DNA of 64,000 nt from Actinorhabdospora filicis (lineage in GTDB: Bacteria; Actinomycetota; Actinomycetes; Mycobacteriales; Micromonosporaceae): the NCBI RefSeq assembly GCF_030269765.1, contig NZ_BSTX01000003.1, positions 434,001-498,000 on the forward strand, in the 5' to 3' direction. The notes beneath the pieces were generated by a model that made no database searches, was not told the origin of the DNA, and worked only from the letters and a program-made list of their open reading frames with translations. Made by a program: the position numbers and the translations under genes. Numbering within the stretch: position 1 is the first letter of the stretch; every line of letters begins with the position of its first letter. Positions 50,599-59,811 of the stretch are shown piece by piece.

Positions 50599-53337
50599 GT
50601 GTCCACCGAACGTAAGCGCCCGGTAATCAGCGACGGTCTGCCAAGCCAGCTACCCGACATCGACCCCGCCGAGACCGCCGAATGGCTGGAGTCTCTGGAC
50701 GGCCTGCTCGACGAGCGTGGCCGCGAACGTGCGCGGTACGTCATGCTCAGGTTGCTGGAACGTGCCCGTGAACACCAGGTCGGTGTGCCCGCCTTGACGA
50801 GCACCGACTACATCAACACGATTCCTCCTGAGCGCGAACCGTGGTTCCCGGGCGATGAGCACATCGAGCGCCGCATCCGCGCCTTCATTCGCTGGAACGC
50901 CGCCATGCTGGTCCACCGCGCGCAGCGGCCCGGCATCGGAGTGGGCGGTCACATTTCGACCTACGCCTCTTCGGCGAGCCTGTACGAGGTGGGCTTCAAC
51001 CACTTCTTCCGGGGCAAGCAGCACCCGGGCGGCGGCGACCAGATCTACATCCAGGGGCACGGCTCGCCGGGCATCTACGCCCGCGCCTTCCTGGAGGGCC
51101 GCCTCAACGAGCACCAGCTGGACGGGTTCCGCCAGGAGCTTTCGCACCCGGGCGGTGGGCTGCCGTCCTACCCGCACCCCCGCCTGATGCCCGACTTCTG
51201 GGAGTTCCCGACCGTCTCGATGGGCCTGGGCCCGCTTTCGGCGATCTACCAGGCGCAGTTCAACCGGTACCTGCACCACCGCGGCGTCAAGGACACCTCC
51301 CAGCAGCGCGTGTGGGCCTTCCTCGGCGACGGCGAGATGGACGAGCCGGAGTCGCTGGGCGCGATCCACCTGGCCGCCCGCGAGGAGCTGGACAACCTCA
51401 CCTTCGTCGTCAACTGCAACCTCCAGCGGCTCGACGGCCCGGTGCGCGGCAACGGCAAGATCATCCAGGAGCTGGAGTCGATGTTCCGCGGCGCCGGCTG
51501 GAACGTCATCAAGGTCGTGTGGGGCCGCGAGTGGGACCCGCTGCTGGCCGCCGACGCCGACGGCGCCCTGGTGAACATCATGAACACCACCCCCGACGGC
51601 GACTACCAGACCTTCAAGGCCGAGTCGGGCTCGTTCGTCCGCGACCACTTCTTCGGGCGCGACCCGCGCACCAAGAAGATGGTCGAGGACTACTCCGACG
51701 ACCAGATCTGGGGCCTCAAGCGCGGCGGTCACGACTACCGCAAGCTGTACGCGGCGTACAAGGCGGCCACCGAGCACACCGGCCAGCCGACGGTCATCCT
51801 CGCCAAGACCATCAAGGGCTGGACCCTCGGCTCCCACTTCGAGGGCCGCAACGCCACCCACCAGATGAAGAAGCTGACCGCCGACGACATCAAGACCTTC
51901 CGCGACCGGCTGTACCTGCCGATCCCGGACTCCGAGCTCACCGACCCGTACCTGCCGCCGTACTACCACCCCGGCACCGACTCCGACGAGTACCAGTACG
52001 CGATGGAGCGCCGCAAGGCGCTGGGCGGCTCGATCCCGGCCCGCAACACCACCGTGATCCCGCTGAAGCTGCCGGAGAAGCCCACCTACGACGTCGTCAA
52101 GCGCGGCTCGGGCAAGCAGAAGGTCGCCACCACGATGGCCTTCGTGCGGCTGCTGAAGGACCTCATGAAGGACAAGGAGACCGGACACCGCTGGGTGCCG
52201 ATCATCCCCGACGAGGCCCGCACCTTCGGCATGGACGCCATGTTCCCGACGGCCAAGATCTACAACCCGAACGGGCAGAACTACCTCTCGGTCGACCGGG
52301 ACCTGTTCCTGTCCTACAAGGAGGCCGAGAAGGGCCAGATCCTGCACCTCGGCATCAACGAGGCCGGATCGACCGCCGCGTTCACCGCCGCCGGCTCCTC
52401 TTACGCCACGCACGGCGAGCCGATGATCCCGATGTACATCTTCTACTCGATGTTCGGGTTCCAGCGCACCGCCGACTCGCTGTGGGCGGCCGCCGACCAG
52501 ATGGTGCGCGGCTTCCTCCTCGGCGCCACCGCCGGCCGCACCACCCTGAACGGCGAAGGCCTCCAGCACGAGGACGGGCACTCCCACCTCATCGCGGCGA
52601 CCAACCCCGCCGTGGTGGCCTACGACCCGGCCTTCGGCTTCGAGATCGCCCACATCGTCGAGGACGGTCTCCGCCGCATGTACGGCGACGACCAGGAGAA
52701 CGTCTTCTACTACCTCACCGTGTACAACGAGCCGATCTTCCAGCCCGCCGAACCGGCGAACCTGGACGTGGACGGCGTCCTCAAGGGCATGTACCTGTAC
52801 GCGCCCGCGCAGGGGCACCCGAACCTGCCCCGAGTACGCCTGCTCGCCTCCGGCACCGGCATGCAGTGGGCCCTCAAGGCCCAGGAACTGCTCGCCGCCG
52901 ACTGGGGCGTGGCCGCCGACGTGTGGTCGGTGACCTCGTGGACCGAGCTGCGCCGCGACGCCGTGGAGGCCGAGGAGCACAATCTGCGCCACCCCGGCGA
53001 GGACGCCAAGGTCCCCTACGTGACCCGCCGCCTCCAGGAGGGCACCGGGCCCGTCATCGCCGTCAGCGACTTCATGCGCGCGGTGCAGGACCTCATCGCC
53101 CCCTGGGTGCCCGACACCTACGTGTCGCTCGGCACCGACGGGTTCGGCCAGTCCGACACCCGTGGCGCGCTGCGCCGCCACTTCAACGTCGACGCCGAGT
53201 CGATCACCGTGGCGGCCCTGTCGCAGCTCGCCCGCGCCGGGGTCGTCCCCGGTGAGGCGGCGGCGCAGGCGGCGCGGAAGTACGCGATCACGGACGTGAC
53301 GGCGGCGGACGCGGGGGAGACCGGCGGGGACAGCTAG
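50599..53337 (+). CDS. aceE: Pyruvate dehydrogenase E1 component, homodimeric AceE
   Basis: A 912-residue thiamine-diphosphate enzyme that decarboxylates pyruvate and passes acetyl groups to E2. The TPP motif GDGEMDEPESLGAIHLAAREELDNLTFVVNCNLQ spans about residues 241-275. Length equals the family norm (about 900-930). GTG 50599 (VSTERKRPV) has GAGGGA 8 nt upstream; an ATG at 50551 would add 16 residues. Monocistronic, ended by a double hairpin. No E2 or E3 gene is adjacent. Confidence 0.96.
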   Translation: MSTERKRPVISDGLPSQLPDIDPAETAEWLESLDGLLDERGRERARYVMLRLLERAREHQVGVPALTSTDYINTIPPEREPWFPGDEHIERRIRAFIRWNAAMLVHRAQRPGIGVGGHISTYASSASLYEVGFNHFFRGKQHPGGGDQIYIQGHGSPGIYARAFLEGRLNEHQLDGFRQELSHPGGGLPSYPHPRLMPDFWEFPTVSMGLGPLSAIYQAQFNRYLHHRGVKDTSQQRVWAFLGDGEMDEPESLGAIHLAAREELDNLTFVVNCNLQRLDGPVRGNGKIIQELESMFRGAGWNVIKVVWGREWDPLLAADADGALVNIMNTTPDGDYQTFKAESGSFVRDHFFGRDPRTKKMVEDYSDDQIWGLKRGGHDYRKLYAAYKAATEHTGQPTVILAKTIKGWTLGSHFEGRNATHQMKKLTADDIKTFRDRLYLPIPDSELTDPYLPPYYHPGTDSDEYQYAMERRKALGGSIPARNTTVIPLKLPEKPTYDVVKRGSGKQKVATTMAFVRLLKDLMKDKETGHRWVPIIPDEARTFGMDAMFPTAKIYNPNGQNYLSVDRDLFLSYKEAEKGQILHLGINEAGSTAAFTAAGSSYATHGEPMIPMYIFYSMFGFQRTADSLWAAADQMVRGFLLGATAGRTTLNGEGLQHEDGHSHLIAATNPAVVAYDPAFGFEIAHIVEDGLRRMYGDDQENVFYYLTVYNEPIFQPAEPANLDVDGVLKGMYLYAPAQGHPNLPRVRLLASGTGMQWALKAQELLAADWGVAADVWSVTSWTELRRDAVEAEEHNLRHPGEDAKVPYVTRRLQEGTGPVIAVSDFMRAVQDLIAPWVPDTYVSLGTDGFGQSDTRGALRRHFNVDAESITVAALSQLARAGVVPGEAAAQAARKYAITDVTAADAGETGGDS

Positions 53338-53346
53338 AGGGTTTCG

Positions 53347-53405
53347 GGGGCGGTCTCGGGCCGCCCCGTGGTGAGACCAGGGGCGGCCTTTGGGCCGCCC
53401 CTTTT
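53347..53405 (+). terminator. Tandem terminator hairpins of aceE
   Basis: First stem 53347-53353 with 53361-53367. Second, stronger stem 53380-53388 with 53393-53401 followed by TTTT at 53402-53405. Together they end the aceE transcript. Confidence 0.9.
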
Positions 53406-53439
53406 GGGTGGGTGGCTGCGGTGTCCCGGCCGGTTGCGG

Positions 53440-53545
53440 GTTGTTGGTGCGAGAGCGCAGGCGCTTCGCCCTGCACCCGACCAGGCGCTTCGCCCTGGAC
53501 CAGACCAGGGAACTCCGTCCCCTGGACCCCGGAAGTCAAAACACT
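53440..53545. repeat. Hairpin-rich element C, related to elements A and B
   Basis: Two hairpins share the frame ACCCGACCAGG...CCTGGAC...CCGGA seen in element B: 53481-53498 (GCG/CGC core with a bulge) and 53505-53510 with 53520-53525. It lies between the convergent aceE and GNAT genes. The rest of 53546-53745 is non-coding with no clear feature. Confidence 0.6.
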
Positions 53546-53745
53546 TCCCCCGAGCCGGAGGAGGGCTCAGTTTTTCGGCACCCGCTTGGGGTGTGGCTCT
53601 GGGGGTTGGTTGCGCCGCTGCACGCGCGCGTCCCTCACAGACACACGGTCAAGACACTTCCCTCTCGGCGGTGGTCGCTCTTGCGTCTCGGCCTACGGCT
53701 GCGTGTTGCTTGCGGTGGTTTGCGGTGTGTGTGGTCGTGGCCCGG

Positions 53746-54597
53746 CTAGACCGCTTGGGTCACCGGTGCCCACAGTCTTCGCTGGTCACCCGGTAGGGCG
53801 GCGCCGCCCACGACCATGAACGAGGTCTCGAAGTACGGGGTGACTCCCGAGGCCGTCAGCCAGTCGCGGAGGTCGGTTTTGGCGTGCAGGGCGTCCACGC
53901 GGACCTTTCCGCCGTCCTTGGCGGCGATGTCGGCGATCAGGGCGCGGGCGGTGCGGGCGTCGTCGGCCACGACCGGGCCGATGACCAGCATCGACGTGTT
54001 CCGCCAGGCCGCGGCGTAGCCGGAGCCGTCCTCGGCCACCACGAAGTGCTCGGCCGCGCCGAACAGGGTGGTCAGCAGGTCGGAGCGGTCGGCGCCGAAG
54101 GCGATGAGGTCCCCGGCCAGGACGCGGGGGAGATCGGCGTCGGTCACCGGGCGTGTCGCGGGGCCGTCCGGGCGGGGGCCGTCGAAGACGCCGACGTGGG
54201 TGACGTTGCGGTCGGTGGTCCGGAAACCGAGCTTCTCGTAGAGCGGGCGGCCGATCTCGGTCGCGTACAACGACACCACCGCGACACCGGCCAGGCCCAT
54301 CGCGTGCGTCATCAGCCGCCGCCCGAGCCCGCGGCCCTCGAAGCGCTCGGCGACCAGGACCATGCCGATCGCCGCCGACGTCGTCCCGTAGCGGGTGAGC
54401 GTGCAGCAACCGGCGAGCTCGCCCGACGGGCCGTCGATGCCGTAGACCTCGGCGACGTCGAACAGGAACCGCCACTTGGGATCCTCCGGCCCCCAGTCGC
54501 GGGAGACCGCAAGGTCCATGCAGGCCGCGCGGTCCTCGTAGGTCAGGCGGCGGACGGGGACGAGATCGGCGTCGGTCCACAGGTCGTGTCGCAGCAT
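53746..54597 (-). CDS. GNAT acetyltransferase with two GNAT-like halves
   Basis: A 283-residue protein. The N-terminal half has the acetyl-CoA loop VLVAERFEGRGLGRRLMTHAM and EKLGFRTTDRNV. The C-terminal half repeats the fold weakly (AEHFVVAEDGSGYAAAWRNTSMLVIGPVVADD). ATG 54597 follows GAAAGG. Dual-GNAT proteins of this size occur in actinomycetes; substrate unknown. Convergent with aceE. Confidence 0.85.
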   Translation of the reverse strand: MLRHDLWTDADLVPVRRLTYEDRAACMDLAVSRDWGPEDPKWRFLFDVAEVYGIDGPSGELAGCCTLTRYGTTSAAIGMVLVAERFEGRGLGRRLMTHAMGLAGVAVVSLYATEIGRPLYEKLGFRTTDRNVTHVGVFDGPRPDGPATRPVTDADLPRVLAGDLIAFGADRSDLLTTLFGAAEHFVVAEDGSGYAAAWRNTSMLVIGPVVADDARTARALIADIAAKDGGKVRVDALHAKTDLRDWLTASGVTPYFETSFMVVGGAALPGDQRRLWAPVTQAV

Positions 54598-54696
54598 GGT
54601 CGCCTTTCGTCGAGGTGCGGGGCGAGGATATGCGGGGCCCTCCAACCGCACCAGTCCATTTCCAGGTGGCGGTGGCGGGCGGGTAGGTTCCGACAC

Positions 54697-55218
54697 ATGA
54701 TCGAAAATCTCGGCCCGGACGTGCTCGCCCACGGCGCCCAGTTGCGCGAGGTCTACACCGAGGCGTTTTCCGGACCGCCCTGGGGCGAGGACCCCACCGA
54801 GACCGCCCGGTGGTGGGAGCGCGCCACCGCCGACGTCCGGCGGCCCGGCTTCCGCGCGGTGGTGGCCCGCGGCGAGCGCGTCGACGGCTTCGGTTTCGCG
54901 TGGACGACCGCGGCGCCGTTCCCGCGCGACCGGGCCTACCGGCGCGTCCTGGACCTGCTCGGCGAGGACGGCGTCGCGCGCCACCTCGTCGGCGCCCTGG
55001 AGGTCGACGAGCTCGCCGTGCGCCCCTCGGCGCAGGGGACCGGGCTCGGCCGCCGCCTGCTCGCCGAGCTCGTGGGCGAGCGGCCCGCCTGGCTGCTGAC
55101 CGCCCGCAAGGCGGTCGACACCGTCGCCTTCTACGACCGGGTCGGCTGGCGCCGGGCCCCCGCCCTGCCGGGGCAGGAGGAGAACCCGGTGATCGTGTTC
55201 CTGTCCCCACAGGACTGA
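54697..55218 (+). CDS. GNAT N-acetyltransferase
   Basis: A 173-residue acetyltransferase. VRPSAQGTGLGRRLLAELVG is the acetyl-CoA loop and AFYDRVGWRRA the final strand. TAGGTT (54684-54689) 7 nt before the ATG fits the leaderless pattern. Divergent from the preceding GNAT gene. Substrate unknown. Confidence 0.88.
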   Translation: MIENLGPDVLAHGAQLREVYTEAFSGPPWGEDPTETARWWERATADVRRPGFRAVVARGERVDGFGFAWTTAAPFPRDRAYRRVLDLLGEDGVARHLVGALEVDELAVRPSAQGTGLGRRLLAELVGERPAWLLTARKAVDTVAFYDRVGWRRAPALPGQEENPVIVFLSPQD

Positions 55219-55313
55219 GCTCTTTCGTTTGCGCCCCAGGAGATCCGGGTGATCCCTGAGGGCGCCTCCGGCATTCACCTGCTAGCTTTTCTTGGCATGT
55301 GCAGGATGGAGCT

Positions 55314-55625
55314 ATGACGTCCCCCCATCTCGTCCAGGTCCTCGCCACGCTGTCCAATCCGCACCGGATGCGGGTCGTGGCGGCGCTGGCCGCCGAACGC
55401 GGCTATGTGAGCGACCTGGCGCGGCGGCTCGGGATCAGCCGCGCCCTGCTCCAGCTCCACCTCAAGAAGCTGGAGGCGGCCGGGCTGGTGAGCGCCACCC
55501 TGGAGTTCTCCGCCGACGGCAAGGCCCTCAAGTTCTACGAACTGATCCCCTTCGACCTGCGCCTGACCCCCGAGACCGTCGCCCTGGCGGCGCGGACCCT
55601 GCCCGAGGAGAGTGATACCCCATGA
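55314..55625 (+). CDS. ArsR-like winged-helix transcriptional regulator
   Basis: A 103-residue winged-helix protein (LSNPHRMRVVAALAAERGYVSDLARRLGISRALLQLHLKKLEAAGLV). No metal-site cysteines are seen. CAGGAT 6 nt before the ATG marks a leaderless start. Its ATGA overlap with the next gene and the MMPL exporter downstream suggest it controls this export operon, probably as a repressor. Confidence 0.88.
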   Translation: MTSPHLVQVLATLSNPHRMRVVAALAAERGYVSDLARRLGISRALLQLHLKKLEAAGLVSATLEFSADGKALKFYELIPFDLRLTPETVALAARTLPEESDTP

Positions 55626-55864
55626 ACGACTGCATCGAAGTCATCGGCGTGGTCGGCATGTTCGTCCTGGTCATCGCGACCGTCGTCACGGTGCTGCGGC
55701 AGGTCGGGCAGAGCCGCCGGGCGCGGCTGGTGCTGGCGCGCGAGCGGTCCTACGAGTCCCTGGCGGACCGCTCGGTCACCGAGCAGGAGCACGCCCGGCG
55801 CGAGCTGGCCGAGCTGCGGGACCGCGTCACCGCACTGGAGAAGATCCTCGCCGAGGTCGACTGA
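55622..55864 (+). CDS. Small membrane-anchored coiled-coil protein
   Basis: An 80-residue protein with one N-terminal membrane helix (VIGVVGMFVLVIATVVTVL) and a charged coiled-coil tail (EHARRELAELRDRVTALEKILAEV). It overlaps the wHTH gene by 4 bp and precedes the MMPL gene. It may be an accessory or sensing partner; no family name known to me. Confidence 0.78.
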   Translation: MNDCIEVIGVVGMFVLVIATVVTVLRQVGQSRRARLVLARERSYESLADRSVTEQEHARRELAELRDRVTALEKILAEVD

Positions 55865-55925
55865 CCCGGTACACGAGCCCCGGGCCGCCGAGCGGCAACT
55901 CGGCGACCCGGTGAAGGAGTTCCAC

Positions 55926-55941
55926 CCCGCCCGAGGGCGGG
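55926..55941 (+). other. GC hairpin between the coiled-coil and MMPL genes
   Basis: CCCGCC pairs with GGCGGG over a CGAG loop, 40 bp before the MMPL start. An upstream GCCGAG / CTCGGC stem is also present. It could attenuate transcription into the exporter gene. Confidence 0.5.
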
Positions 55942-55980
55942 TCTTCATCGCGTCACCCCTTCACCGAAAGGACAGCATTC

Positions 55981-58041
55981 ATGCTGCCCGAAATCAAATC
56001 GGACCGCGTGACCGCCTGGTCACTGCGGCACCGGGCCCTCGCCGTGGGGCTCTGGTTCGCCTTCGTGGCCGCCGCCGTCCTGGCCGGCTCCCAGTTCTCC
56101 GGAGGCGCCCGCGCCGAGGATCCCGGCGACACCGGGCGCGCCCAGCGGGTCCTGGACGCCCAGGAGGACCGGGGCGCCTACGACCCCGCCCGCGAGAGCG
56201 TCCTCACCGAGCCCGCGGCGGCGGCCGGGCCGCTCGCGGAGGCCCTGCGCGCCCGTCCCGACCTCGTCGCCGAGGTCCGCTCGCCACTGGACGCCGACGG
56301 CGCCGACCTGCGCTCGGGCCCGGCCGGGCTGGTCACCTTCGCCATCGCCGGGCCGCCCGAGGGCGTCCGGGACGCCTTCACCGCGGTGAGCGCCCTCATC
56401 GCCGAGCACGCCGCGGCCCACCCGGAGGCCCGCTACGACCAGACCGGCGACCTGTCGCTGTCCACCGTGGTCGATCAGGCCATCAAGGAGGACGTGCAGC
56501 GGGCCGAGTTCATCAGCCTGCCGCTGACCCTGGTGGTCCTGGTCATCGTGTTCGGCGCGCTCGTGGCCGCCGCGATCCCGCTGCTGCTGGCCGCCAGCGT
56601 GGTCGCCGCCGGATTCGGCGTCCTGGCAGTCCTGGACGACGCCGTCCCGATGAACAGCGCCACCTCCGTGATGATCATGCTCGTCGGCATGGCCGTCGGC
56701 GTCGACTACGCCCTGTTCTACCTGCGCCGGGTCCGCGAGGAGAGGGCCGCCGGACGCCCCACCGCCGAGGCCGTGCGGACCGCCGCGGCCACCTCCGGCC
56801 GGGTCGTCACCGTCTCCGGCATCACCGTCGTGCTCTGCCTGGCCGGGCTGCCGCTGACCGGACTGGACAACTTCACCGGCCTCGCCCTCGGCACCGCCGT
56901 CGTGGTCGGCCTCGCCCTCGCCGGCTCGGTCACGGTGCTCCCGGCGGCCCTGTCGCTCCTCGGCGAGCGCGTCGACCTCGGCCGGGTGCCGTTCCTGGGC
57001 CGGACGCGCGAGTCGCGCCTGTGGGGCGGGATCGCGCGCTCGGTCACCCGCCGTCCGCTGCTGTGGGGCGCCCTGGCGGTCCTGGCGCTGCTGCTGATGG
57101 CGCTCCCCGCGCTCACCATGCGCCTCCAGAGCCCCGCACCGACCGAGAGCCTGACCCCGGACGTCCCGGCGGTCGCCGCGGCCCTGCGCGTGCAGGAGGC
57201 CTTCCCCGGGGCCGCCTCGCCCGCGCGCGTGGTCCTGTGGGGCCCGGGCCTGGCCGAGGTGGACCCGGCGGTCGCCGAGCTGCGCGGGCGCGTCACCGGA
57301 CCGGTCGCGGCGGCACGGGTCGGGGACGCGCTGGTCCTGCGGGTCCCCCTCCCGGGCGCGGGCGGTGACGAGGAGTCGGTCGCGGCGCTGGAGCGGCTGC
57401 GCTCGCGGGTGCTGCCGGAGACGGTGGGCCGGGTGGACGGCGTGGACTTCGCGGTGGCGGGCCGCACCGCCTTCGCGCACGACTTCGCCGCGCGGCTGAC
57501 CGCGCGCACGCCACTGGTCTTCGCCTTCGTGCTGGTGACGGCCTTCGTGGTGCTGGCGGTGGCGTTCCGCTCGGTGGTGGTCTCGCTGATCTCGATCGCG
57601 CTGAACCTGCTGTCGATCGGGGCGTCCTACGGAGTCCTGACCTGGGCCTTCCAGGGCGGCGCGCTGGAGTCGCTCCTGGGCTTCCGGGCCTACGGCGGTG
57701 TCGTGGACTGGCTGCCGCTGTTCATGTTCGTGCTGCTGTTCGGGCTGAGCATGGACTACCACATCTTCGTGCTGAGCCGCGTCCGCGAGCGCCGCCGGGC
57801 GGGCCTGGCGATGCCGGAGGCGGTCACCGGGGGAGTGGCCGCCAGCGCGGGCGTGGTGACCGGCGCGGCGGCGATCATGGTGGCGGTGTTCTGCGTGTTC
57901 GCCAGCCTGTCGGCGGTGGAGTACAAGATGCTCGGGGTCGGCATGGCGGTGGCGATCGCGCTGGACGCCACACTGGTCCGGGGGATCCTCCTGCCGGTCG
58001 CGCTGTCCCTGCGCTTCGCGCGGCGCTCCCTGTCCGTCTAA
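55981..58041 (+). CDS. MMPL family RND transporter
   Basis: A 686-residue membrane protein with the MMPL layout: one N-terminal helix, a soluble loop (residues 50-165), five helices, a second loop (about 385-500) and five to six helices. It has VGVDYALFYLRRVREER and LSMDYHIFVLSRVRERR, the paired proton-relay motifs. Family members export lipids or drugs. GAAAGGA is the ribosome site. Likely regulated by the upstream wHTH protein. Cargo unknown. Confidence 0.93.
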   Translation: MLPEIKSDRVTAWSLRHRALAVGLWFAFVAAAVLAGSQFSGGARAEDPGDTGRAQRVLDAQEDRGAYDPARESVLTEPAAAAGPLAEALRARPDLVAEVRSPLDADGADLRSGPAGLVTFAIAGPPEGVRDAFTAVSALIAEHAAAHPEARYDQTGDLSLSTVVDQAIKEDVQRAEFISLPLTLVVLVIVFGALVAAAIPLLLAASVVAAGFGVLAVLDDAVPMNSATSVMIMLVGMAVGVDYALFYLRRVREERAAGRPTAEAVRTAAATSGRVVTVSGITVVLCLAGLPLTGLDNFTGLALGTAVVVGLALAGSVTVLPAALSLLGERVDLGRVPFLGRTRESRLWGGIARSVTRRPLLWGALAVLALLLMALPALTMRLQSPAPTESLTPDVPAVAAALRVQEAFPGAASPARVVLWGPGLAEVDPAVAELRGRVTGPVAAARVGDALVLRVPLPGAGGDEESVAALERLRSRVLPETVGRVDGVDFAVAGRTAFAHDFAARLTARTPLVFAFVLVTAFVVLAVAFRSVVVSLISIALNLLSIGASYGVLTWAFQGGALESLLGFRAYGGVVDWLPLFMFVLLFGLSMDYHIFVLSRVRERRRAGLAMPEAVTGGVAASAGVVTGAAAIMVAVFCVFASLSAVEYKMLGVGMAVAIALDATLVRGILLPVALSLRFARRSLSV

Positions 58042-58113
58042 GGGAAGTGGGACGCGGCCGGGCTCCTCACCTCTTGGCCGCGTCCCCGCTTGCGCCCGGT
58101 GGGAGAATCGCCC

Positions 58114-58902
58114 ATGACCTTCGCGCCGCTGACCGCCGCACCCCGTCCCGCCAAGCCCGATGACGTCTGGATCCCGGTGCGCGGCAAGGAGGCCGGGCAC
58201 GCCGCCGACGGCTACCTGACCGTCGCCGAGGCCGGGGACGCCGCGCTGATCTGCGTCGGCTCACTCGACGGCGACCGTCTCCTGTGGACGAGCGAGGCGC
58301 CCGCCGGGGTGACCACGACCCTGTGGTCGGAGCTGTTCGCGCGCCCGGAGTTCGGCCAGGGACCGGTGCTGCGCGCCGTGCAGATCATGGACTGGCGCGC
58401 CGGGCACCGCTATTGCGGCTCGTGCGCGGCCGAGCTCGCCGACTGCGCGGGCTACCTGTCGCGGAAGTGCCCCTCGTGCGATCGGCTGTACATGGTCGGG
58501 CTGAACCCGGTGGTGCTGGTGCTGGTGACGCACGAAGAGCGGGTGCTGCTGGTGCGGCACAGCTACCAGCTGTCGCACAAGTGGCTGCTGGTGTCGGGGT
58601 ACATGGAGTCGGGGGAGACCTTCGAGCTGGCCGCCGCGCGGGAGGTCTTCGAGGAGACCGGGGTGCGCCTGGCGTCGCTGGCCTACGCGGGCAGCGGGCC
58701 CAGCGCGTTCGGGGACCCGCACGTGCTGATGGCGGGTTTCGAGGGGATCGCGGCCTCGCCGGAGGTCGTGGTGGACCCGGTGGAGATCGAGGAGGCCCGC
58801 TGGTTCACCCGCGAGGAGGTGCTGGCGCTGCCGGAGGAGGTCAAGCCGCTGCGCGGGGTCCTCGGCCGGGAGCTCCTGGACCGCTGGACCGCGGGAGGAT
58901 GA
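58114..58902 (+). CDS. nudC: NADH pyrophosphatase NudC-like Nudix hydrolase
   Basis: A 262-residue protein. Cys101, Cys104, Cys119 and Cys122 form the zinc ribbon. The Nudix box GYMESGETFELAAAREVFEETGV spans residues 162-184 with all key glutamates. SYQLSHKWLL replaces the usual SQPWPFP sequence, so substrate choice may differ from E. coli NudC, which splits NADH and removes NAD caps from RNA. GAGAAT lies five nt before the ATG. Confidence 0.87.
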   Translation: MTFAPLTAAPRPAKPDDVWIPVRGKEAGHAADGYLTVAEAGDAALICVGSLDGDRLLWTSEAPAGVTTTLWSELFARPEFGQGPVLRAVQIMDWRAGHRYCGSCAAELADCAGYLSRKCPSCDRLYMVGLNPVVLVLVTHEERVLLVRHSYQLSHKWLLVSGYMESGETFELAAAREVFEETGVRLASLAYAGSGPSAFGDPHVLMAGFEGIAASPEVVVDPVEIEEARWFTREEVLALPEEVKPLRGVLGRELLDRWTAGG

Positions 58903-58930
58903 TCACCCCGGCGTGGACATCGCCGGGGGA

Positions 58931-58949
58931 TTAGCTTAGCCTCACCTTA
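58931..58949 (+). promoter_or_regulatory. IdeR/DmdR-type iron box upstream of the FhuF-like gene
   Basis: TTAGCTTAGCCTCACCTTA matches 15 of 19 positions of the consensus TTAGGTTAGGCTAACCTAA. It ends 21 bp before the ATG and overlaps the likely promoter, so iron-bound repressor would block the gene when iron is plentiful. Confidence 0.85.
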
Positions 58950-58970
58950 GCTACCGAGGTGAGGAGTTAC

Positions 58971-59714
58971 ATGACCACCCTGTCGGCCGAACCCCTCGGC
59001 GCGCGCCTGGCCCCGCACCTGTCCTACCCCCTGGTCAGCGTCGCGCCGGGCGAGGGCGAGTGGCACAGCCTGAGCTCCATGCTCACCGGTGACGGCCTCT
59101 TCGGCCAGTTCCGGCGCCTCGCCGAGCGCACGGCCTCGCCGCCGGAGGTGCAGGTCACGCACGTGATGGGCTGGCTCGCGGCGGCGATCTCGATCCCGAT
59201 GGTGACCGCCTGGCGGCTGGAGGGCGTGGTCCCGCTGCTGGACCCCGACGAGACCTTCGTGCGGCCCGACGAGGGCGGCTGGTTCAACGCGACCGCGATC
59301 GGCGAGCCGGTCACCGTCGACGGCGACGAGGCCACCCTCATCCGGCACGTGACGGCGCTGATGGAGCCGCTGGTGGCGCGCGTGCTGCCGCACTCGCGGC
59401 TGGGCCGCCGCACGATCTGGGCGGTCATCTCCGACCGGATGTGGGTGAGCCTGTACCCGCGTGACCCCAGTGACCCCTCCTGCCCGGACGCCAAGGTCCG
59501 CCTGGAGTCGCTGTTCGCCGGTTGCGGCCCGCTGGACCAGCGGCGGCGCTGGACCTCGGTGGACCTCCCGCCGGACCGCTCGGCGCTGGCGCCGACCGCC
59601 TCGGCGTGCTGCCTGGCCTACAAGAGCGAGGGCGGGGAGTACTGCGCGGTGCTGTGCCCGAAGACCTCCGAGGGGCAGAAGCAGGACGAGCTGCGCACCA
59701 TGTGCGCTCGTTAG
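58971..59714 (+). CDS. FhuF-like (2Fe-2S) siderophore-iron reductase
   Basis: A 247-residue protein with the FhuF C-terminal motif: Cys213-Cys214, then Cys225 and Cys229 (ACCLAY, EYCAVLCP), which bind a [2Fe-2S] cluster. FhuF reduces ferric siderophores in the cytosol. GAGGTGAGGAG precedes the ATG by 4 nt. The iron box just upstream supports an iron-uptake role. Monocistronic, ended by a strong hairpin. Confidence 0.9.
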   Translation: MTTLSAEPLGARLAPHLSYPLVSVAPGEGEWHSLSSMLTGDGLFGQFRRLAERTASPPEVQVTHVMGWLAAAISIPMVTAWRLEGVVPLLDPDETFVRPDEGGWFNATAIGEPVTVDGDEATLIRHVTALMEPLVARVLPHSRLGRRTIWAVISDRMWVSLYPRDPSDPSCPDAKVRLESLFAGCGPLDQRRRWTSVDLPPDRSALAPTASACCLAYKSEGGEYCAVLCPKTSEGQKQDELRTMCAR

Positions 59715-59751
59715 AAATGGGAGTGCGCCCGTTAGAAGCGAAGACACGTGA

Positions 59752-59779
59752 ACGGCCCCCGGGAGAACCCGGGGGCCGT
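59752..59779. terminator. Terminator between FhuF-like and M6 protease genes
   Basis: A perfect 12-bp GC stem (59752-59763 with 59768-59779) over AGAA. It lies between convergent genes and can serve both. Confidence 0.88.
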
Positions 59780-59811
59780 CTTCACGCCTTGCCGTTACGC
59801 GTTTTCAGCCG

